A stretch of 64,000 bases of DNA from Bidens hawaiensis (taxonomy: Eukaryota; Streptophyta; Magnoliopsida; Asterales; Asteraceae), in NCBI GenBank assembly GCA_021521415.1, contig JAIQDT010000061.1, positions 4,402,001 through 4,466,000 of the forward strand. Reading direction: 5' to 3'. The notes beneath the pieces were generated by a model. It made no database searches. It was given only the letters and a program-made list of their open reading frames with translations, and was not told the DNA's origin. Shown piece by piece: positions 10,838-23,579 of this stretch (position 1 is the stretch's first letter; each line of letters begins with the position of its first letter). The position numbers and the translations under genes are program-made.

Positions 10838-11114
10838 TAATTGATATTACGAATCTTGTGCAGATTTGGAAGATGGAAAGTCAATGACGGTTTGATTATA
10901 ACAAGCAAGTTTCCACACAACCAGCTTAGTTTCTTATTTTGATTGTATCACAAGATTACTATTGTACCCTTTTTATTAAAAAATAAACCTTAAACCTGCA
11001 TAATTAATTACCAAACTGTCACAATAAATGTAGGCCTTTGATCAATATATCTAATGGTTAGTATTCACTTCTCCAACTTCTCACTCTAATTTCATTTCTC
11101 CACTGAACCGTCCC

Positions 11115-11152
<38 letters not shown>

Positions 11153-12221
11153 GTACGTAGTAAATATTGAAAGTTCATAATTTCATAATACTCAATTTTA
11201 GATATTTATTTATTTTTTTTAACTGAACTCAAACGCTCTATAAATATACGTATTCTAATAAGGTAAAATAATTGTGGACACTTGACATTTTTTGGTCAAT
11301 TCTCATAAACTTTTCCCTTCAAAACTAATATCTTAATTGACCCTAATATATGCAATAGATCAATAATTATTCACTTTCCTTTTATACTCTATTTATATTA
11401 TATCTTTACTATATTCCAAAATACTTTGTGAAATCCACAAATCAACAACAACCCATGTTTTTAGAAATTAAAAATAATATAATTTTAAATGTTATTATTA
11501 ACATATTATACTATGTATATTGTAGAAGATTGTAAAGAAAAACAAAACTCGAATATGCTTTCATTTTACAAAGTAAATTTTTAATCTTTAAATTATAAAT
11601 ATATGCTTAAAAGTCGATCTGTTTTTTTTTTAAATCAACCAATGTATCTATTATTATTATTATTAATATTATTATTTAAATTGTTATATGAATTTATAAA
11701 TTATAAATATATGCTTTAAATCTATCCATTTATTTTCAGTTAATTTAAAAAACTATATATATGTTAAAATGTAAGGATAGTATATACCATTTACTTTCAG
11801 ACATAACAAAGTTTATCATATTTAATTTCTTATTTTTTTTATTAAAGATTGTTTCAGGTTTTTTATGGAACTTAAATTTAATTTTTATTGGTCAAAAGTT
11901 GGTAAATAGATTATTTTGTACAAGTTAACTACATTTAGATCAAAATTTGTTACGGGTCAAAAATGAGAAAATCTGATTATTTTTAAAAGTTTGAGAATGC
12001 AAATAGATTTATCATCAAATTTGTTACGGGCTCAAAGTGTGACATAAAAATGTCAAACAGATGAAAGTTATAATTTTAAACATGATTCATGTATCAAAAT
12101 TATTTTCAAGGGCATTTTTGGAAATAATCAAAATGTTCGGGATTTGTCAAATTATTGAGAGAGAGAGAGAGAATATGAGAATGAAACTTATTTTTCTTGG
12201 ATGTCATCTAAGCAAACCATA
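10838..12221. other. AT-rich interelement DNA with microsatellites
   Basis: No gene is supported here. A compound (TA)n(CA)n microsatellite lies at 11114-11150 and a short (GA)n at 12158-12172. The remainder is A/T-rich with short poly-T and (ATT)n tracts. Confidence 0.7.
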
Positions 12222-13569
12222 TGTGACATTTGAGCCAAAACAAGGTACACCTCAGTACGTATTTACCGATTAAGCAAATAAACGCCTTTTGCATAACAAA
12301 CGAACAATTAACCGAACGGGTCGGGTTATGACCCAGATATCTCGGGGGGCCATCTATAAGTGATATACGATCTATACAAGCTAAAACATTAGAAATATGG
12401 GCTTAGTTTGATAGCAAACAAGTTAAACGAAAATATGCTCGTTTAACCACCCGCTATAGATTTAAACGCGAAAGATAGTTACAAACCAAACATTGTATCA
12501 TCCGTTAAGCCGAAAAAGACTTACCAAACACTTATTTGAAATGTTTTAAGTGATCCGTGAAAATATTTTTGATTTTTACAAACATATAGTATGTTTTTAT
12601 AATTTTACACAAAACTAGCCGAAAAACACTCGTTTTCGCGCTTTTAACGCACCCGATAAGTTTTTCTCGCCAAAAACCGAACCCGAACTAAATTTGGACT
12701 GGGCTTTTCGTATTTGGGCTGGAGAAACCAGATCATTGGGCCAAAACAGCCCAAAGGGGGCCCATAAGGAATCCCGGCCGCAGCCGCCACCCCCCCTTTG
12801 TTATTCTTTCACATTTAAACTAGATCCAAGCCATTTTCATCATAATTTCTTGAAAAATCTGGACACAACTGCTGCTCCAGCCAAAAACCTTCAAATCCTA
12901 AGGTAAGGGGCTTAAATAAGTAGCTTTTATACTTGTTTAAACTTGTTTAATACCATAAAAACATGTCTTGGTTACTAAAAATCATTCCTAACCGTGTAAA
13001 AATCCTAAAAATGGTCCATAAACATGTTTTGATCATACACATGGTAAGGAACCTGTTTTGATAGTTTTTTTGGCCATAAACACGGATTAAAGGGTTGAAA
13101 CGACGTTTTTACGGTTCAAAAGTTCGTTTTTGTGCACTAGCCGAAACCCTAACTTAAGGGCTATTATGTTGATGAAATATTGCTTGGTTTGTGATATAGG
13201 ACTTGTACCTAGCTTGCTTAGAAGCACAAGAACCTGAAAACTTGATTAAAAGGTCGGAAACGAGCCAAACCCGCTAAGGTAATGCCGAAACACTCGCTTA
13301 CGGGCTATTTAGGTTAAGGTTGTGATGTGCATATTTTTAGGACTTGAAAGTTTTCAGGGACATCAGGGACCATGTCAATGAGTCCCTGTTCAAATTTGGT
13401 AATTTTCGACCATCCGAGAATATTTGGCGAATTTATTACCGAATTGGGACGTTTATTTAGGAAAAATAGCTAAAATACTTCAAAATTATGAAATTTTTAT
13501 GGGAACTCATATTTGATGTATTTTGATCACATATGAATTTTGGGATCATTTGGAGAAGTTTAAAGGTGT
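12222..13569 (+). repeat. Truncated LTR, same family as the 14580-17630 solo LTR
   Basis: It begins TGTGACATTTGAGCC and follows the first about 1,355 bases of the complete LTR at 14580-15934 with scattered differences, up to a shared AAGGTGT. It then breaks off directly into Sirevirus 2 pol sequence. The other half is missing, so this is an independent, truncated insertion or one product of a rearrangement. Confidence 0.85.
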
Positions 13570-14579
13570 ACAATTCTTTCTTTCAGACACACCGTTCTGT
13601 TGAGGAACATAAGGTGCACTAAATTCCCGATAAATTCCTTTCTGAATACAGAAGAAATCCAATACATTATTCCTGAATTCAGTTCCGTTATCACTACGAA
13701 TTCGTCTCACTTTTAGTTTGTAAAGTGATTCGATCTTCGTGATAAGATTCTGAATTAAGACAGGAGTTTGATCTTTCGATCCCATAAATAACACCCATGA
13801 GTAACGTGAGAAATAATCCGTCACTACTAAGCAGTAAAAATCTCCAGCAATACTGGCACGGTTCACCGGACCGAAGAGATCCATATGAAGTCGTTCCAGA
13901 GGAGTAACAATAGTGTTTAGTGATTTGCTTGAATGTGATTTCTTCTTTTGTTTCCCCTTCTTGCACGCGACGTAGTGATCATTGAACTTGAAATTCTTGA
14001 GTGACACACCATCCACTAAATCGTTTGACATAAGAAAGTTCATCTTTCGTAAGTGGATGTGTCCCATGCGTCTATGCCAAAGAATAGAATCTTTTTCAGT
14101 AGCTTTTGACACGAAGCAAGTAACTGAGGGTGAAACCAGTACATCATAACTCATGTCAAGTATATAAATATCATTTGATCGAGGTGATCGTATGACAACC
14201 ATGTCTTCTGGAATCGTGTATCCCGGTTGAAGGATGACACATTCCTTGTCGGTGAAAATAGTGGTAAATTTCTTATCACAAATCTGTGACACGCTCAACA
14301 GATTATGATCCACCTTTTCACAATAAGTAACTTTTTCAAACGTCACTTTTCCGTTTGAAACTTCTCCCTCATTCATAATCATTCCACCATGGTTACCAGC
14401 AAACGCAACATAACCCCCTTGAATATCTTTGACGTTATTCAGAAGATCTATGTTGCCGGTGATATGCCGAGAACATCCACTATCCAATATCCATTTGTAA
14501 TTGGACACGGACCTAGATGTGCCCTGCACAAACAAGTAAAATGATTAGTTCAAAAAGGCAGCCCAAGTCTCAGTCTTGG
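13570..14579 (-). pseudogene. pol: Pol fragment: protease and partial integrase
   Basis: It contains the protease motif DSGCSRHITG, pre-integrase [13 protein letters not shown], and integrase up to the third catalytic glutamate (NGVSERKN), then runs into foreign LTR sequence. The family resemblance to the pol of Sirevirus 1 is strong along the whole length. The in-frame TAA and following GTGCAG of the gag-pol junction are conserved at 14528-14554. No reverse transcriptase remains, so it cannot be functional. Confidence 0.9.
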
Positions 14580-17500
14580 TGTGACATCTGAGCCAAAACA
14601 AGGTACACCTCAGTACGTATTTACCGATTAAGCAAATAAACGCCTTTTGCGTAACAAACGAACAATTAACCGAACGGGTCGGGTTATGACCCCGATATCT
14701 CGGGGGGGCCATCTATAAGTGATATACGATCTATACAAGCTAAAATATTAGAAATATGGTCTTAGTTTGATAGCAAACAAATTAAACGAAAATATGCTCG
14801 TTTAACTACCCGCTATAGATTTAAACGCAAAAGATAGTTACAAACCAAGCATTGTATCATCCGTTAAGCCGAAAAAGACTTACCAAACACTTACTTGAAA
14901 TTTTTTAAGCGATCCGTGAAAATATTTTTGATTTTTACAAACATATAGTATGTTTTTATAATTTTACACAAAACTAGCCGAAAAACACTCGTTTTCGCGC
15001 TATTTAACGCACCCGATAAGTTTTTCGCGTCAAAAACCAAACCCGAACTAAATTTGGACCGGGCTTTTTGTAGTTGGGCTTGAGAAACCAGATTATTGGG
15101 CCAAAACAGCCCAAAGGGGAGGCCCATGGGTTCCGACCGCAGCCGCCACCCCACCCCTTATTTTTTCCTTTCACATATAAACTAGATACAAGATATTTCT
15201 AACATCATTTTCTTGAAAACTCTGGACACAAGTTCTGCTCCAGCCAAAAACCAGCAAGAAACAAGGTAAAGAAGTCTTAAATAATCGATTTCCGTCTTGT
15301 TTAAACTCGTTTAATACTACAAAAACAAGTCTTGATTACTAAAAACCATTCCTAACCGTGTAAAAATCCTAAAAATGGTCCATAAACATGTTTTGATCAT
15401 ACACATGGTAAGGAACCTGTTTTGATAGTTTTTTTGGCCATAAACACGGATTAAAGGGTTGAAACGACGTTTTTACGGTTCAAAAGTTCGTTTTTGTGCA
15501 CTAGCCGAAACCCTAAGTTAAGGGCTGTTATGTTGATGAAAATTTGCTTGGTTTGTGATATAGGACTTTTATCTAGCTTGTGTAGAAGCACAAGAACCTG
15601 AAAACTTGATTAGAAAGTTGGAAACGAGCCAAACCTGCTAAGGTAATGCCGAAACACTCGCTTACGGGCTATTTAGGTTAAGGTTGTGATGCGCATAATT
15701 TTAGGCCTTGAAATTTTTTAGGGACATCAGGGACCTTGTCATTGAGTCTCTGTTCAAATTTGGTAATTTTTTGACCATCCGAGAATATTTGGCGAATTTA
15801 TTACCGAATAGGAACGTTTATTTGGGAAAAATAGCTAAAATACTTCAAAAATTATGAAAAATTTCTGGGAATTCAGATTTGATGATTTTGATCACATTAG
15901 AATTTTGGGATCATTTGGAGAAGTTTAAAGGTGTTTTGTTTATATGCGTTCATGTGAATTTTTATAGCCGAATTTGGGCCGAAAAGAATATCGCACGAAC
16001 TTGTTACATTTTGAAATTGATACAGGTTGATTTGGGACATGATTTGAGCATTCAGGAATTTTTGTGGAATATTTGGAAATTGTTTGGGGTAAACGGACGA
16101 TTTTCAGGCGAAATATAGCTGATAAAATGAATTTTTATAAATTAATAAATCAGTAATTAATTCCAGAAATATTTTTATAAAAATCTACATATTTTAATTG
16201 ATAATTGGTTAAATTTTCATAATTTAATCATTAACGGTTAATTAATTATGCTAATTTGAATATTAAACAAATTCATTTATTATAAAAACCGGCAAGTTCG
16301 CGACTAACGAACCAGCGGGAATATCAAAACACCAAGAGTGATCAAAAATCATATTTTTGGACTAATTAAGTAAAAATGAACTTTTCTATGAGAAACCTGG
16401 ACAATCCGGGTGGATTGTGCGCGCTTCTTCTCAAATCAAAGTGAATAAACGGAAACGGGCCCCGTGGCTAATCCGGGACCCTAATAGGTGATCCTTCTTT
16501 ATAACTTAATCATTTTGTTAACCAATACATTTACCCAAGCTTATTTCCCCATAACTGTTTTCTGAACGCGTAAACGAACAACTTGGCACAGCTGGGAAAA
16601 CGGGAATCTGAGCCAAGTTCAGTTTTAAGTATTAGACATTGAACAACATCATTACCTAAGCCTATTGCCACTTTCTGGGCGTTCCAGCTACACCCAGATT
16701 AGTTATACAGCCCAGTTTAGTATTGAGATTATAATAATATTAAAATATTAATATTATTATAATATTGATTATAGGAACTACTGATAGCGGACAGAACAAC
16801 CCACGAGCTGATACAGTACTGTTTATCTACTAAACCGTGAGTTTCATGACCCCACTTTTAAACTGTTTTACGAACTTTTGGGGTAAAAAGCATATTTGAT
16901 TACATATACATACCTGAATCATGTATTGATGTGAATTATCTTAGTGCTAACACACGAAAGTCCCCACTAACACAGTGATTAACTTCGAGTCGGTCGCTTG
17001 TGAATAGTACTATTGGTTTGACAAACCCAAACGGAATCGACCTGGTTTCCGTGTCACATAGCACCGTTTGCACATGACCTTATTTATACAAACAGGCTAT
17101 GTAGTGTTAGACATAGCTACCGGGGCATGTTGTGGGCGGAAATGGGCCACAGTGGTTGATTGAGCGTGGGAAATGGATGCACGCAGCACATACAGTCAAG
17201 GCTTCACTGTAGCTTAGCATAATTACATCATTTACATACATACATACTTATTTCATGATTACAAGTGTTGACTTGTGAATACTCATTACTGTTTTCTTGA
17301 AACTCGTAAAACTCACCAACTCTAGTAGTTGACCCGTTTTAAACTGCTTTTCAGGTGTACCTAAATCGGAATGATTTGGTGATCTGTTACTTGCCTGAGG
17401 TGTGTGGTTGATGCTATTTGAATAGAAGCAAGGGCGATAGTAGTAAGAATGTATAGTTAACGAACTAGTTTTGTTTGTATCACCTAGACGGTAAAACAAT

Positions 17501-17630
17501 GATTGAACAAAGAAATGTAATATATTGTAAATTAGTTTGTAATGTTTCTTTATAAACAATGTGTTGATACCAGAGGTGTCTGTTACATTCCCATTTTACG
17601 CTTCCGCATTGTGCTAGTCGGGGTGTGACA
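14580..17630 (+). repeat. 3,051-bp solo LTR with CTTGG target duplication
   Basis: It starts TGTGACATCTG and ends GGGGTGTGACA, with CTTGG immediately before (14575-14579) and after (17631-17635). No PBS, polypurine tract or coding sequence is attached, so it is a solo LTR left by recombination. Size and termini are like chromovirus (Tekay-type) Ty3/gypsy LTRs; that lineage is inferred, not proven. Its strand is uncertain and is given as the orientation of its repeat relative to the window. It interrupts Sirevirus 2 between gag and pol. Confidence 0.9.
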
Positions 17631-17635
17631 CTTGG

Positions 17636-20600
17636 GCTCTCCCTTTGATACTTTCGGAGAACATGATAAGTTAACACTTGTATTCGGTACTTGGGAATAA
17701 GTGACAGGTTTCTTATTTTTCTTTTTTAAATATCCATCACGTATTCTTCCCGAATCAGTGTTTGAACAAATAGGTTGAGCACGGTCAACACATTTGTTTG
17801 TTACATTAACTGAATCAACCCGAACAACTTTCCTCGGATTAATATTCGAATACATTATAACACACTCATTAACTGGATTTTCTTTTAAGTTTGATATTGA
17901 GTCAATCCTTCGAGTTGATGAGTCTTTGATATCATCAACCTTTGCTTTGCACTTTTTGGAAACATGACCCGATTCACCACATTTGAAACATAATCGAGAG
18001 TCCAAAGTGTTTTGTGGTAAAGTACATGTAGTCTTTGATAGCAAAGATTTATGAATATCATCTTTGGGTTTCTCAATTGTAACTTTCTTCAGTGTTTCGT
18101 GTTTTAAACCCTTTCTTTTCTTATAGAATTCAAGATTTGTTAAATTAAAAGAATTTTCCAAACCTGATGATTTTATGAACGTGATAGGTTTAAAGACATT
18201 TGTTTTTGGTTTTTCTTGAACATTAACATTTTTTGATTGATAAAACTTTTGTTCAAGTTCAGTCATTTTTGAAGTGTCATCCTGAAATACACTTTTAATC
18301 ATTTCAGGTTTAAGAAGATTCAAAGGAACTTCTTTGTCAGAAAACACTTTTGATAAACCCTTTAATTTAAAAACTTTTCCATTGGATGATTTTAGTTGAA
18401 GATTAACGAATCGCATCAACTCCTCATCAGACACTGAGGGCTTGTCTGATTGAGATACATTGGATTTTTCCTTAGGAATTACCTTAGGATTATTTGACGT
18501 GTTTGAAAAAACACCCGAAGATTTTGAACCGTACATAGCTTGTTCAAAATCTTTGGGTTCACACAAAATGTGATTGTCAATTGGAATGTCTTTGTTTTTG
18601 ACAATAACATGTGGTTCAGACAACTCCTCGATTAAACCATCCAATTCATTTTTGGTAAAAACTCTTTTACTTTCGATATGAATCGGTTCGCGATTAGTTT
18701 CAGTTGTATCAACATTTTCATATTTAACAGTAGTCATATCTGAACATTTTTCCACATCGGGAATGCTACTGTAATTATGTTTAAAAGGAGGTGGAATTTT
18801 GACATATCCCAAACCCGCTTTTCCATTTTTCTTATGTGAATGGTTAACTTCGATTATTTCATTCAAAAGAAATGAGGAATCTCTGAATTTTTCCAAGCTT
18901 ATTTTTAAGTTCCATTACTTCGTTTTCAAGATTGGAAATACAGGTTCGGAGTCGTAGAATCTCCTTAAAATGTTGATCAACTTCAATGATTTTGCAATGA
19001 ACCTTAGCTTTAAGATCATGATTGCTTTCAGATAGATTTTGAATTTTAAGAGTCGATTGCTCTAATAATTTTGTTTTCTGTTTGTAGCATTCATTGATTA
19101 TAAAGTGATATTTTATGAGAGTATTATTCTGGTTTACTGCTGTTTCAAGTTTGACTTTTAATACAGCACATTCAGCACAATTAATCACTTCAGATGAAGG
19201 TTCAGATACATTAGATTGAGGTTTGAAACATACCTCATCGATCTTAGCCATACAGGCATAAGATTCAACTTTATCAGGGATTGATTCGGTTTGAGAAGGC
19301 AGGCTTTGATCAGTATCTGTCTCAGAGTCAGATGAATCACTTTCCTCTGATACATTATCACTGCTAGCATCTTCGAATTTCTCTACTGGTTCAACAATTT
19401 CCACATTTTCTTGATTTCCCAACAGACGTTAAGACCAATCAACAACTTCATTAACCACCAGAGCTTGAGTAGCAGGAGATTTATCTTGGTCACCAGATGC
19501 ATTCGTTTTACTCTTATCCCCACCAGATGAATTCTTTCCTGAAGATCTTTCAGAATTGCATGGGCCAGAATATTCTTTTCTTGGCTTATCACATTCTTTG
19601 GCAAAATGGCCAAAATCCCTGCAATTATAACATTTTACCTTCAGCTTATCAAATCCGACCATTTTATTCAACGTAGGAAGATCTTTCTCAGTTCGTTGCA
19701 TAAACCTTTTGACTTTTTGAACGATCATGGCCATGTTCCATTTAAGGTCCATCAATTCAAGATCGTCTAGGTCGATTTGATCATAATCTTCATCTGTTAG
19801 ATCACTCGTAGCAATCTTGCTTCCAACAAGCTGTTCATAAGAGGTCATGAACGCACACAAGAACGCAAATTGTTGTTCAGCCTCTTGGAGATTTACTTTA
19901 GGTAAGTTTGATGATGGAGCAGTTGAGTTTGCATTTACTCCATTAGCCATAAAGCATACATTAGGAGAACAGTTTACATTAGGATCGTCTTGAGATTGAG
20001 CAAAGAACGCATTGATTGGTACAGAACTTGAAGCATTATTTGCGGGCAAAGCACCTCCATAGAGTAAAGGATTCTGAGTTAAAGAATCTTGGTTTTGATT
20101 TTCTTTCAATGAATTTTGACATTTGATATCAAATTCCCTTTCCTCAATCTTGTTTATAAATTGCACAGCAGTAAGCTCAGTGTTTTGAAAGAAACCGTTT
20201 TCTTTCAATACAAACGAGAAAGTAGAATATGAGGAAGGTAAAGCATTCTTCAGTGTATCAATCTTATCTGTCTCAGTTGGCTCGAGATTGACACTTGACA
20301 TCTCCACAATCAGATGACTAAAACGGTTAATCATCTCTTCAATTGTTTCGTTTTTCATCAAAATAAAATTTCTGAATTGAAATTTTATGAGAGTCTTTTT
20401 ACTCTCAAGAGTGTTTCCCAAACTTCTTGTCTTCAGAGTTGTGAACAATGAAGCACAGATCTTGATGGTACTATATTGATGAAAAATTTGTTCTGGTAAT
20501 GCCATAGTGAGAGTTGAGTATGCTTTAGTTTCACTCTCAAAATCTTTTAACTCTTGAGTCTCATAATCTTTGAATGGTTTCGGAGTCCATCCCATGTTGT

Positions 20601-20859
20601 CACTTCCTATCAATAGTGCTGCATACACATCGTCAAGAAACCGTACATTACTAGGATGTACAGATCCCAAATGAGCACGGAACCTCGGTTCCCAGTGAGC
20701 AAAGTCTGACAATTTTAACAATTTGGGACATTTGTTATGACTTCCGATTTCATTATCCATGGTCAGCATCTGTTGCAATAATACGTTCTGAGAAGCTAAC
20801 GCATAGTAAGGCGTTTTGCGAAGCCATGATGAAACAACTTCAAGGGTCAATTTTGTCAA
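17636..20859 (-). pseudogene. gag: Sirevirus 2 gag, one stop and one frameshift
   Basis: On the minus strand the first segment (20859-19432) carries the gag core and a CCHC knuckle (CYNCRDFGHFAKEC). The open frame starts at a TTG; the first in-frame ATG is 30 codons later. TAA at 19429-19431 interrupts the frame, which continues as an acidic, coiled-coil segment to about 18890. There one extra base shifts it to the frame that reads to the insertion point. That last part has the second knuckle CFKCGESGHVSKKC. The final codons before 17636 are cut by the inserted LTR. Two knuckles in the same order as Sirevirus 1 support common descent. Confidence 0.88.
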
Positions 20860-20888
20860 ATCTTCAAAGTTGATTGTTTACTGTTCAT

Positions 20889-21195
20889 ACGAATGTATAC
20901 AGTAACGAATGAGAGAATTACTTTAACGAATGAGTGATATTCGTTAAATGAGAATACTTTAACGAATGAATGAAATTCGTTAAATGAGAATTACTTTGAC
21001 ATTCGTTAACCAATCTTCACGAATGAAAGGCTTAACGAATGAATAACGAATGAGTTTTAACGAATGAGGTTTAGCGAATGAGGTTGAAACTTTAACGAAT
21101 GAGTAGTTAGAATTGAACGAATAGACAGTTAGATCTTTAACGAATCAGTATTCAACATAACGAATGAATATTCATCATAACGAATGAGTCTTCAT
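20889..21195 (-). repeat. TAACGAAT/ATTCGTTA word cluster in the gag leader
   Basis: More than a dozen copies of AACGAATGA or its complement occur between the primer binding site and gag. The same word appears as inverted pairs in this element's LTR (21698-21858), and nowhere else dense in the window. Confidence 0.85.
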
Positions 21196-21483
21196 CATGT
21201 CTGAAAACCAATTCCAAACTTCAAATCTGTTCGAATCAAACCTAAACCACCTCAAACCTCTATCAAGATGTACTTAAACCAAAACTGAACCTCACTATAC
21301 TAGTCCAAACTCACGAACAACCACAAACTTGTTCCATTTCTCGTTTATATTAATACTATAACGTCTCTGTTTCACAAACTTTCAATCAGCTTAAATCTTA
21401 TGTCAATTCATCATGAAAACGAATCAAATTGAACTCAATTAAACTCTTTAATCAACTAATAGCATCGTAGATCAGATCCCTCT

Positions 21484-21495
21484 GCTCTGATACCA
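21484..21495 (-). promoter_or_regulatory. tRNA-Met primer binding site of Sirevirus 2
   Basis: On the minus strand the sequence is TGGTATCAGAGC, the standard plant initiator-Met primer site, two bases after the LTR end. Confidence 0.93.
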
Positions 21496-21497
21496 CT

Positions 21498-21956
21498 TGA
21501 AAGAACCTATATGTATCTAGATCTTGATAACAACGATACGCATGTTGATTCGAATACAATTAGGCTAGCATACGATTAGGTGTGTGTCATAAGTGTGTTG
21601 AGTGAACAATTTGGCAGAGTAACGAGAGAGAAATCATAAAATATCAGAACTATTGTAAAATGAATAGATACAGGGGTTTAAATAGAAAGATTACCTCATT
21701 CGTTAAGATAGACTTAACGAATAAACATCCTTATTCGTTATTACATTAACTAAAGCGAATGGCCCACATTCGTTATGTTCCATTCGTTAATCTTGGTTAA
21801 CGAATAGGACTCACATTAAGACGAATGTGACACATTCGTTACGGAGTAACGAATGTGACTTACATTTAGACAAATATACATTAATAACCCCTATACTATT
21901 TAAGCTATACATTTAACTGATAATAAAGACCGAGACAGACAAAACGTGTATCAACA
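21498..21956 (-). repeat. 5' LTR of Sirevirus 2
   Basis: On the minus strand it reads TGTTGATACACG... to ...TTCTTTCA, adjacent to the primer site. The start resembles TGTTGGTGCATG of Sirevirus 1. It contains inverted ATTCGTTAA/TTAACGAAT pairs at 21698-21858 followed, in transcription direction, by a TATA-like TATTTAAA (21684-21677). The outer boundary is set by comparison and may be off by a few bases. Confidence 0.75.
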
Positions 21957-22330
21957 CACGGGGTTTCGATAATCGATCAAAAAAACTAAAATAAAACAAA
22001 TGAATAGTAACTTAAATTCTCGTGAATATTACATTATCGATTAACGTTAAAAACAAATGCAATGAAACAGCAAACGGGATGGTTTAACAAATAGGAATAT
22101 GTATACCATAAGAAAATGATGAATGCCACATAAACTACACGAACGACACTTGAGATTAATCAATAACATTATAATATATATATTACATATAAAAATCGAA
22201 AATTCGAAATGAGTTAGGTTTTCGGGTTTGAAAGGTAATGAATGCTAAACTGTAAGAAAGCCTATGTTCCCCTTCACAACCGCTATCGTTTTCCAACCTC
22301 ATAAGGGTCCAACATCCTCACGAGATTTAG

Positions 22331-22764
22331 CCCTGACTTTGATACCATTTGTAACAGCCCAGCGTAACCACACCATAATATTACCCTCTTTGGCAAGATG
22401 ATTATCATCGTCTCACGGATATGGAGTCATCAATCCTAATGCTACTCTTACATGTAAATGCTTAACTATGGAGTTCTCCTCTCATCTATTAACATTAAGC
22501 ACAAAATATGTTATGAAGGTGAAGGTATCATCAATCCCCGGTATAAGGAAGTTTTCATTCCCCTTCACAACCAGTGCCCTACTGGTCTAGTCCTGACTCT
22601 TCCCAGGAGATCACCCATCCTAAAACTCCCTCCTCCAACATAAGGACACTTAGCTATGCTCTCATCCACTAGCATTAAGCCTAAAACACATTTTCATGGT
22701 GAATGTATCAAGCCCCTTTATAGGAAGCCTTAATTCCCTTCACAAACGATGGGGGATCGCTACA
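22331..22764 (-). mobile_element. LTR plus primer-site remnant of another retrotransposon
   Basis: On the minus strand an LTR (22764-22350) runs from TGTAGCGATCC to GGGCTGTTACA. Two bases later comes TGGTATCAAAGTCAGGG, a Met-type primer site variant (22347-22331). Internal sequence continues to 21957, where Sirevirus 2 begins, so Sirevirus 2 probably landed in its internal region. Two diverged copies of a segment ending TTCCCTTCACAA lie in the LTR. Lineage not recognised. Confidence 0.6.
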
Positions 22765-23138
22765 TCAAGTGTTGCAGTTAAGAATATGCCTGAAGACTCT
22801 GAAGACTCCATTTGTTGAAGGCAACAGATTGAATCAATCTTTGTTTAGATAAGGTTTATTTGCTTACATTTATTCGTTTTATGTATACGAATGGTTCTAT
22901 AAATTTCCCGTATGATAAAAATATGAACCTAATTCTTGCATCTAATCTCATGTATTAAACGGTGGTACCAATGATGCTCGAAACCATCACATTTACATGG
23001 TTGTTATGTTGTATGTTGATAAGTGTATATTTATAAATATGAAATTAAGAGGGTGTCAATGGTCAAATCAGTATTAATATCACGCCAGCTTTGTGTAAGA
23101 TGAATACACGTATATTAGATTTCAAGTTGATTTTGTAA
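22765..23138. other. No recognisable feature
   Basis: AT-rich unique-looking DNA between an LTR remnant and a MITE; nothing further seen. Confidence 0.5.
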
Positions 23139-23570
23139 GAGTAAATTGCGGTTTTCGTCTCTGTGGTTTGTTCAAATCTGTGGTTTTGGTCCAATAGTTT
23201 TAAATCTGTGATTTCTGTCCCTGTGGTTTCATTTCACTTGCAATTAAACCCGACCCCACTAACCCCGTTAAGTCTGATCGTTACACGTAAGGGGAAATTT
23301 TGTCCTTTTTTCCCCCAATACACCTCAGTCCCTCATGCGAAGGAGCTTGCGAATTAGGGTTGGGGTTTATTTGGGGAGAAAAATGGCAAAACTGCCACTC
23401 ACGTGAGGGGCACACTGATGGGTTTACCGACCAGTCTTAACGGGGTTAATGGGGTCAGGTTTAATTGCAAGTGAATTGAAACCACATTGACGAAAATCGC
23501 TTTTTTTAAAACTATTGAATTAAAACCACATATTTGGAGGAAACGCAGGGACGGAAACCAAAGTTTACTC
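23139..23570. mobile_element. MULE-type MITE with about 180-bp inverted arms
   Basis: The left arm starts GAGTAAATTGCGG and its inverse ends at GTTTACTC (23570). The arms share long blocks such as CACTTGCAATTAAACC and ACCCCRTTAACCCCGTTAAG. The flanks ATTTTGTAA (23130-23138) and ATTTCTTAA (23571-23579) match at 7 of 9 bases, as expected for an aged Mutator-type 9-bp target duplication. Confidence 0.75.
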
Positions 23571-23579
23571 ATTTCTTAA

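Larger units (their letters stand above)
13570..21956 (-). mobile_element. Sirevirus-like retrotransposon 2 (minus), 3' half lost, split by a solo LTR
   Basis: Reading on the minus strand: LTR (21956-21498), primer binding site, word-rich leader, gag (20859-17636), then after the inserted solo LTR the protease and integrase part of pol (14579-13570). Reverse transcriptase, RNase H, the envelope-like ORF and the 3' LTR are missing. The break in integrase coincides with the end of the truncated LTR at 13569. Confidence 0.88.
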
